A stretch of 64,000 bases of DNA, taken from the NCBI GenBank assembly GCA_020881915.1, contig JAJFPB010000006.1, positions 3,596,001 to 3,660,000 on the forward strand. Direction: 5' to 3'. The notes under the pieces are model-generated. The model was given only the letters and a program-made list of their open reading frames with translations. It was not told where the DNA came from and ran no database searches. A program made the position numbers and the translations under genes. This DNA comes from Paramyrothecium sp. XJ0827 (taxonomy: Eukaryota > Ascomycota > Sordariomycetes > Hypocreales > Stachybotryaceae). Shown one piece after another: positions 56,994 through 64,000 of the stretch (positions are counted from its first letter, which is position 1; the number at the start of each line of letters is the position of its first letter).

Positions 56994-58827
56994 GGCTGGT
57001 AAGGTCTAGCGGGAGGAGGACAGGCGGAAGTGAAGGAGGGTGAGGTGAAGGGGAGCAGGTCCATAACAATCTCGTCCGACATTTCCACTTGTTGGCAGAA
57101 GTGAGTGTCACGATGCGATGCTGCCGAGCACCATCATGAACAACAGAGTAGTATTCAAAAGAGACTCGGGCCTAACTCAAGACATTCTCGTCCCAGTCAT
57201 TGAGTTGCGTGCAAGCGGCACTTTCATGCTGCAGCAGGCCAGTCGCACGTTTTCTGTTGTGTCTGTGGTTGGCTAGTTGTTTTGAGTGACGTTGGGACTG
57301 GGACTGGGAGAAGTGGAGCCCTCCACAGCGTTTGCATCCCACGTGGTGTTTCCTGAGGCTCCAAAGGCACAACGCCGACTCAATCTGCCACTTGCCGTAA
57401 TTTTGGTCTGATGCAAGATTCAAAATACTTAGGGATATGGTCTAAATGTGGTGAAATTCTTGGGAACAATTTAAAAGTATCCCTTATACTGCAGTAGATG
57501 TGCGTCAAGGTACGCGCTGGAAAGAGTTCCATCCACAATATCCTGTCGTGGTAGTAATTTAGTTCTGTATGTTAGACAAAGCACCAACGAACAAAGGCCA
57601 GGTTGGTAGAGGAGAAACACCCTTATTCTGCAATGTCTTATCCGGGTGTCCTTTTCCACCCATCCAAGCACAAACAAAAACACCGAGCCCACCAGAATTA
57701 GCTCCAAAAACTATGCCGTATTCAATCTAGGTTGCCAACCTGAAGATCCAACTATACGCTCGATCAACGCTTCACCCCATATGAATTTCTCCCGCGCCCT
57801 CATTGATGCATTGCCAGTGATAAGCCCCGAAAACCGTCTGCTCCAAGACGCCAACTCGGTCTCCGATATTTGTGAGCGTGAGCCCACTGTCTGCATGACG
57901 GATCCCGTGAAGGAAACAGGGCTGGGGGTTGTAGAATCCCAATCCAAGCATTGATTGCCGAGGGGCACCCCTGAACTCAGACACGTTGCCTAGATCTCAC
58001 CCGCTGTTGTCATCGTCGACGTTTCGAGTAGGCACGACATCTATCTGGTTGCGCATCCTGATCTGTTAGGAGTGCCCTGTCTCTCTGGTGCCTGTTCCGG
58101 CATGATGAAGTATGAGGGTGAGATGATTGTTATTCACACAGCGAAGACATCGACCCAGTGGTGGAACGAAAGTGATGTTTGTGATGACGAGATCTAATCG
58201 TGGGAGGAGATGAGGGATCGCAGGTAAGCCCCAGAGGGCTTGATCAAGTTGAGAAGATCGCATACAGTTGAGGAGCTGGACATTAGATTATTACGCCAAG
58301 CAACATTTGAGCGAGGGCCCGCGTAGCAGGCACGAGCGGGAGGTGCCAAACAACAGCTTCTTGCTTTACTTCTGCAAGGGGAGCCATCGCGTATTGTGAA
58401 GTTACATTGTGTGTTGAATGCTTCGAGCTTTGACTAATAGCTCAAGCCCTGACGATAGCTGCTTTGCTGAACAGCTGATCTGGAGTCGCTGCAAAGCTCC
58501 CTTTGCGGCTCGCGCTCTGGTCTGCGCAAGAAACACGTCACTGTTATTTTTTTGCCCTCTTCGTACGCCCACAAGCAAACCTACATGAGTACATTTTTCG
58601 GCAATTGCAACCGAGTGTCAGTGGGGCAATGCAGAATTTGCAACGGTCAATAATACTTTTTGGTGAATTGTCTGGTTGTATCTCAGACTTGATCTCGTGA
58701 AGCAAAGCTATGGGCTGGGCCTGTCAGGCCCTCTTTTCTGCCATGAAAATCGGCCCCGATGACCTTTCCCTGCCCTAGTCTCTCCAGGCGGTATGAATCC
58801 TCCGTAGGAATCCCTAGTGTGCTGGAT
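56994..58827. other. No recognisable gene
   Basis: This holds the lipase promoter at the left and the 3' flank of the trefoil pseudogene at the right. Short frames (for example 57711-57968 minus) have no domain. It marks the start of the decayed right end of the window. Confidence 0.5.
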
Positions 58828-59422
58828 CTAAACTGGGATGAACTCCCACTCTGTTTCGTCGTCAGGCTCCATGCTATCGAAGGCGATCACGATGTCCTTA
58901 TCCGTCTGCAGCAACAACATCAAGATACGGGTACGTGTGATCCATTCCACGAAGAATCCAGATGTGCCAGGTCCCACGGCGCGTTGGTCGGAAGATGAGA
59001 CACATGTTTGGCAGCAGGTTGCCTTCGCGTTCGAAGAGCTTGAGTTCATCTCCATTCGCTCGGAAGCGATGGCGTCTCTTCTCAAATGCCCACCCCAGGT
59101 AAGTTCCGGCCATGGCATGACGCAGTGCGTACCAGCCAGACTCTTCTTCACAGACCCAGTGCCTTCCGATCGCCGGCTCTGTAGCGTCCTCAATGACCAA
59201 TCGGCCGTTGCGTAAGGTCATGTATTTACCCGTCTCTCGGTGGCGGATCATGTAGGTTTGGTCGCAGCCTGGGATGAAAGTGAAGCTGATCGGGAATGCT
59301 TGAGATGCCAAGGGACTTGTGTGGGTGGATGCAACGATTTCGGAGGACATGACGTTTTGGCCGCTGCTATCGACGGAGGAGGCACGATCCTGAGACGCGA
59401 AGGTGTTGTTTTTGGTCGCCAT
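58828..59422 (-). pseudogene. Fascin-like beta-trefoil protein, frameshifted near its end
   Basis: The ATG at 59422 opens a frame of 174 codons (MATKNNTFASQ) ending at the TAA at 58900-58898. A Ser/Thr-rich leader of about 45 residues precedes beta-trefoil repeats: TYMIRHRETGKYMTLRNG, then RHWVCEEESGWYALRHAMAG, TYLGWAFEKRRHRF and RRGTWHIWIL. The family's normal C-terminal end, a Trp-Glu-Phe-Ile motif (ETEWEFIPV), is present immediately downstream but in the next frame, ending at 58828. No GT-AG intron of sensible size bridges the two frames, so a one-base indel around 58897-58900 is the simplest reading. It may be a recent pseudogene, a null allele or a sequence error. It is a paralogue of the copy at 61599-61021. 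Function is unknown; the fold often binds carbohydrate or actin-like partners. Confidence 0.65.
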
Positions 59423-61020
59423 GAGAGATGGATCGATCTAAGAGTGGCTTGTGAGTGGCGCGGACTGGGTGTGAATGAATGGTTTACGCACGATGATGAG
59501 CGACTACCGAGAGTGGAGAGCAAGCTGCTTTGTGCTGTCTGAAGTAACAACTTGATAGGCAACGAGGGCGGGAGTCTTGGGCGCGTTGAGAGGGATGAAA
59601 GATGTATGTTGAGAAGGATGAAAAATACAGCTGGAGAGAAGATGCCGAGCAAACGGTTAATATGTGTGTGGAGGTTGACGGCTTCTGCCAGCTGCTCCAC
59701 CACACAACTCGGCTGGCAGCTGTGTGACCTGTCTTTACACCCAAGGTATATCGCTAAATTCTATTAAGCTCTCTTGACTTGTACCAAAGAATTGTTTCCG
59801 TCTTTGAGGAGATTGCTGCTGCTCCTCATCACTGTACCAACGTCCTCGTTATTCTCTTCAACCGAATCCCGCCTTCCCAATATTCACTGCTTCTGACGGT
59901 TGGGAAAGCAGGCCAAGGCGAAGTTATCTGGCAGCATCGGCCGCCTACAGTCCTTGCTCTACCTCTGAAGCCCGGAACCGGGGCAATAAATCCGGAAATC
60001 CGGTTCATCAAAACACAAGGTGCCGCAGGTGTAGAGACAGCTGCTGCAAGCCATGCGCGCCTGATCTAGAACCTTCCAGTAGCTAACAGGTGACCTGTGC
60101 TGGATTCTGAAAACCCCCAATCCACGAACAAATTGACAAGCAGCGTAATATAGCCGGAATGAAGGCTTGAGACAACAATACGACTTTCAAGAACTTCCAA
60201 GGATGGGCTTTGAACATGCGACTTGGCGAGTAGCCGCACGTCTATCCCTCGCAACGGTGGCAAACTCCTTGGTAGAATTAAATAGAAGTATTGATGAAAT
60301 TAATACTAAAGTATTAATTCGATGTTCTAGAATTCGGATACTTCATGGCCAACTTCCTTCTAAACCTCTTTGCTTCCCAATGGCGGTATTACTTTGTTGT
60401 GAAGCACAGCCGATTGTGGGATTGCGAGATCCTGGTGGTGCACAGCTCGCAACTGCATCTAGGATTTATGAGAAATACCACCTTCGAGTTGAAAAGGAAT
60501 GGATCATCTTTGATAATGATGGGTACGATGCCTGGGAGATCGTTGGATAGACAATGCTTGATTTCAACGTCCTAGTCATCTTTGTCGCGTTTACAGTACC
60601 ACAACAAGCTATTGACGACACAAACTGTCATGATCATAGATAAATCATGAATAATTATGGACCTTTCCTTGATTTTGCACTTAGATCAAGTCTTATTTTA
60701 TGCAGACGATCGTCTTGTTGCTTGCGCGGTTTTCAGGAATTTTCTTTGTGATGGTCTACCAGGGTTTATGAACCAATTCTACGGTTCCTTTCAGGATGTT
60801 ACTTAAAGAACAAGCTTGAAAGAACATTTAGCACTTATTTGAGAAAGGGCGGGGCCATCAAATCAAAGAACATGAGACGAATCTCTTTCCTTTCCTCAGT
60901 CTTCGCGTTCCTGTTTACGTTCCTACATCCTCTACTTCTCTCCTGCATTTCTCATGCCCAACAACCATGTGGCAAGCCCCAGGCCCAGAATTGCCTCTCA
61001 TAAACAGATGCAAGGGCCCT
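59423..61020. other. Spacer between trefoil copies
   Basis: Apart from the possible lectin-like fragment at about 60345-60550, no coding signal is supported. AT content is high from about 60,100 to 60,900. Confidence 0.5.
60345..60550 (+). pseudogene. Possible ricin-type/beta-trefoil lectin-like fragment
   Basis: An ATG frame begins at 60345 and contains WRYYFVVKHS. The next frame then carries DPGGAQLATASRIYEKYHLR and IIFDNDGYDAWEIVG up to the TAG at 60548-60550. Read together they resemble one or two lobes of a beta-trefoil (GAQL turn, W-x-I end), offset by a frameshift around 60410-60420. No complete gene can be built. The similarity is weak and is a judgement by eye. Confidence 0.25.
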
Positions 61021-61599
61021 CTAATCAACCTTGATAAAGTCCCAGGCCATCCCCATGCCATCAAAGCTGCCCACGATGACGGTGGGGTAAAAGGCCAAGA
61101 GGTCGACCCTCCTGAGCGCCTCTTTGTACAAGACAAGAAGCTCCGTGTCTCCGGAAGAATGCACCCTTGCGACAAATCGGCCGTGGTCAAGCTTTTCGTC
61201 ATTTGCAGCTATGCATTGAGCATCCAAGACGCCAAGGTAACCGCCGGATACGGTGTTGCGGATCTCGAGCCAGTCTCCTCTCTCGTAGCAAGGCCATTGC
61301 GCGCCCATTGAACCATCGGGGTTTTTGTGTAGCTTGAGCTTGCCATAGTCCAGTACAAGAGACTTTTCAGTCTCACGGTGTCAAATATAGTATTTGGAAT
61401 CACCCTTGATGAAAGTCTCGTGTCTGGGGGGCGCCGTATCACCACCGTCGGAGAGAGGACTGCCGCTGAAAGACATTTGGTCCGTGTCGTCGTCCGCTGT
61501 CGTGTTGCGTGGTTTCTTGGAGGCGGCCGAGAGTTGTTCCAAAAACTCGGCAGTGGTTGCTCGTCGCTTTACACCCGTGCCGCCTTGGGTTGGCTCCAT
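61021..61599 (-). pseudogene. Fascin-like beta-trefoil protein with one premature stop
   Basis: From the ATG at 61599 the frame runs 72 codons (MEPTQGGTGVKRRATTAEF, disordered and basic/Ser-rich), meets a TGA at 61383-61381, and continues open for 119 more codons to a TAG at 61023-61021. The stop falls inside KYYI(stop)HRETEKSLVL, where the paralogue at 59422 has YMIRHRETGKYM. After the stop the trefoil features continue: WPCYERGDWLEIRN, TVSGGYLGVLD, RFVARVHSSGDTELLVLY and the closing MAWDFIKVD. Both sides are in the same frame, so a single substitution explains it. No intron removes it. It is probably a recent pseudogene or null allele. It lies 0.45 kb from the HeLo-E2 locus on the same strand. 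Confidence 0.7.
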
Positions 61600-62043
61600 G
61601 GCGAGAGCGCTATGCTTCTGTTCTTCTGGAGAGAATGATTTTCGCCTTTCAGTATGGATCAGTGAAAGCCAGGGCTGTTCCAGATTTAGCAACTCAAGGC
61701 TCTCACGCTAAGGGAGGATCGAACATAACATACTTGTCACGCTGGTGGTGGAACGTCGCAACAGATTTTGAAGCTTATGGAGAGAAAAAGCTGTGAGTGA
61801 GATGAAAGGTGAGATGGAAATGTGGGATCAACAAACACCGAACGACGACCTGTTGCTAGGTGCCTCGATCAAGTGATTTTCAGTTGGCCACAACATGGTA
61901 GGCCAGTCTGGCAGCAGGCGGGAGCTTGCCTTAATCCTCAGGAATGAAAGGTAGGGGGTGTCTCCAAAAGTCTGTTGCTGTCAGAAATCATTTCGACCTT
62001 GATGCAGACTCCGACTGTTTCAAAATTCCTGTAATTATTTGTA
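61600..62043. other. Intergenic region
   Basis: This lies between the trefoil copy and the end of the HeLo-E2 locus, both on minus. No feature was seen beyond likely promoter and 3' flank. Confidence 0.5.
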
Positions 62044-63551
62044 CTAATCCTCCTGCTCCTTGTCTTGCTTCGTCTGTTCCGTCGTGGGCGGTAGATCGCA
62101 GACAGTAGAATAACCGTCTTCCCGTTCACCTGGGTATATGATACGCCCCGTCGCATACCTTTGGGTCCATAGCATTGCGCGGCGCCGAAACTCGGCCCTC
62201 CCCTCCGCACTTATGATTGGCAACAGTTCCTTCACAGGCTCGTCCCAGTAGGGAGAGCTGAGAAGCGACGCGACTGATATCAGCAGCTTTTCCAGCGTGA
62301 TGGCCGGGGACCACCGCGGCAGGTCCGTCAGAATGTCCATGCAGATTGCCCCATATGCGTCAATGTTGGGATGTAAAATCTTGTTAAGGAACCACACGGC
62401 AGGTGCCTTGAGCGGGTAGTCTTCGTTTACATTAAGACGGACGTGGAAGATGCCTCCTTCGTATGGCGTGCCACTGGGCCCGCGAATTGTGCCAAGAAAC
62501 TGCCTGAGGTTGGACTCCTGAACAAACGCAATGGTGAACCAGCCATTCGGAGCTTTGTCCTCCATCCAATTACCAATTTCCACCAGGATTCGCCGGGTTA
62601 CAGACAGTTTTGGGAACAATTTCGGTTTTGGTTCGCGAGCTATGAGTGTAGCAGCCGCCTGACAATTCTCGATTTCCAGGGACCCAAAGTCTAGTGGCGC
62701 GTCGGGTTTTCTGTCCAAGCTGTGTTCTTCTATCTCGGTGTCTGATAACTTGGACTTGAGCTGCTGTGAACGGTGAGTCTGCGCGGTTACGAAAGTCCCT
62801 GTCGCTGTCGTGACGGAACCACTTCGATGGATCGGAGGCGTGTGCTGGCGGCGCTCGATATGATAGTTACCTTGTCCTTGGAGCTCTCCTCGATCTCGAT
62901 CAGCGAGGCCTCGCTGATATCTGCTACAGCCTCGAAGGCGAGGTCAGTCTTCGATTTCACCACCGTTATGTCTCGCGTTAGCTTCCCCAGATCGTCCACC
63001 AGCGAAGAGATCTTCTCCACAAAGACGACTGACTTCTTCTCGTCCCTAATTGACCACTTGACCGTTTTCTAGAATTCTGCTGACCTCTCTTGCCGTTGCT
63101 TCTTGGAACGGAACCCGGCGAACATGGTGCGCGTCTCGCGGCCCAGCACGGTCGCCTTTAGACGTCTGTATCTACTTTCAAAGATGGCCGGTTGCAGCAG
63201 GCCTTGGCTAGGGCTGCTCTGCAATTCGTCTTCATGTACCGTGAAACCATACTCGCTGACCAGCTGGTCCGTGTTGGAGAAAAGCAGCGCAACGTGCTTC
63301 AGAGTCTGGCAGACCTGGTGCGCTCGGGCCCGCGGCTTGTCAAGAGTTTTGTTGTACCCATCTGGTAGGAAGAAACCCAAAGCCTCGCCCCAAATGAGGA
63401 ATATTACTCTTTGATTGTCCAGCCGAGTCCTGAAGTAGCTGAAATTTTTGGCTCGCGCCCGACCAGCATCGACGAACTGCCACGCCTCCAACGCGGTCTT
63501 GAACAGGCCAGCCAAACCGGCGACACCTATTACGAGTCCTGCGATCTCCAT
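62044..63551 (-). pseudogene. HeLo domain fused to ubiquitin-conjugating E2 domain, one in-frame stop
   Basis: Exon 1 on minus is 63551-62871 and exon 2 is 62763-62044 (or from 62760; the acceptor is CAGCAG). Residues 1 to about 225 form a HeLo domain (starts MEIAGLVIGVAGLAGLFKTA, with LIWGEALGF and DELQSSPSQGLL), the membrane-targeting cell-death domain of fungal incompatibility proteins. A TAG at 63071-63069 (codon 161) interrupts it. The same frame continues with KWSIRDEKK and VDDLGKL, as expected of the domain. Exon 2 encodes an E2 fold: RRILVEIGNWMEDKAPNGW, GTIRGPSGTPYEGGIFHVRL, HPNIDAYGAICMDIL with the catalytic Cys at about codon 368, and RWSPAITLEKLL. Exon 2 has no ATG before the first E2 helix, so it depends on the HeLo exon. 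No intron longer than 16 nt fits the stop alone. It is probably a null allele or recent pseudogene. Confidence 0.7.
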
Positions 63552-64000
63552 GTGGGGAAGTAGAGGAATCAGAAGCTGTGGCGATGGAACGGAAAGAACA
63601 GTGCCATTCAATTCCCGAACAAAGCTTGAACGTTGAAGAGCCTATAAGTCTGTGAGTGCGCCTCAACGAGTCAATCGTGCTGATCGATCGCTTATGGAGC
63701 GGGGCTCGGCTAGACGGGGTGGCCAAGCATTGAATAAGAGCGAATCGTTCGCCGTGGCCAATGATTTCATGATATCTCACTGAGTGTCAAATGCGGCTGA
63801 ATATATTGTCCCACGACCGAGCCTAACCTATTTCTGTCAAAGTCGCTCGATGTTGCTACACTTTTTTACGCCTCTAGCTTGTTTACTTCGTGCTTGAATC
63901 TGGAATGTGCTATTTTCTCGTGAGATTGGTAGAGCTTGAGTCTCTCATACAAAGAATTAGCCAGCAAGTTGTTCTACATCATGACTTCCCTAAGAACATG
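63552..64000. other. Upstream region of the HeLo-E2 locus
   Basis: No gene was seen. It probably holds the promoter of the HeLo-E2 locus; the window ends here. Confidence 0.5.

Noticed and set aside
63069..63086. 16-nt GT-AG segment that would splice out the TAG in the HeLo exon
   Set aside because: It is far below the minimum size of a spliceosomal intron and lacks a branch site.
1..64000. CRISPR arrays, transposase genes, long terminal repeats or viral genes
   Set aside because: No regularly spaced repeats and no transposase, integrase or reverse-transcriptase motifs were seen on either strand.

Overview
The window reads as nuclear DNA of a filamentous ascomycete (Pezizomycotina, most likely a sordariomycete; the class is inference). 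The signs are short GT-AG introns of about 50-110 nt with CTAAC/CTGAC-like branch sites, HET and HeLo incompatibility-type domains, a fungal Zn2Cys6 regulator, secreted GMC oxidoreductase, rhodopsin-type 7-helix membrane protein and fungal versions of STU2, VPS13 and HRI1. No bacterial, organellar, viral or CRISPR features were seen, and no tRNA or rRNA gene that I can support.

Layout. (1) 2.8-22.2 kb is a conserved block with long intact frames: a microtubule polymerase (STU2/XMAP215), a mitochondrial DUF3429 protein, the 3,210-residue lipid-transfer protein VPS13, and a secreted GMC oxidoreductase. Short AGGTA/TACCT-type repeats punctuate its spacers. (2) 22.2-41.7 kb is gene-poor accessory DNA. 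It holds three related membrane proteins (24.2, 34.2 and 35.7 kb) sharing a cytoplasmic tail of ELHPD repeats and a constant C-terminal box. Between the first and second lie a HET-ankyrin protein and a six-exon 7-helix membrane protein. A 5.5 kb stretch without a recognisable gene follows. (3) 41.7-57.0 kb is compact: a concentrative nucleoside transporter, HRI1, arylamine N-acetyltransferase, a cysteine-rich single-pass surface protein, a Zn2Cys6 regulator next to a class III aminotransferase, and a cytosolic-PLA2-like lipase. The regulator's zinc cluster is assembled across a 6-nt microexon. (4) 57.0-64.0 kb is decayed: two beta-trefoil (fascin-like) paralogues each carry one different lesion, there is a possible lectin-like fragment, and a HeLo domain is fused to a ubiquitin-conjugating E2 domain but interrupted by one in-frame stop.

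How they fit together. The core genes serve general cell biology. The accessory blocks look like self/non-self or environmental sensing: a HET-ankyrin protein, a 7-helix protein, single-pass proteins with a fixed six-cysteine ectodomain, and a HeLo-E2 fusion. The best candidates for something undescribed are the ELHPD-tail membrane family (24-36 kb), the HeLo-E2 fusion (62-63.6 kb) and the microexon that carries a zinc-binding cysteine (50.25 kb). Exon structures were built by eye from splice signals and reading frame; no homology search was run.
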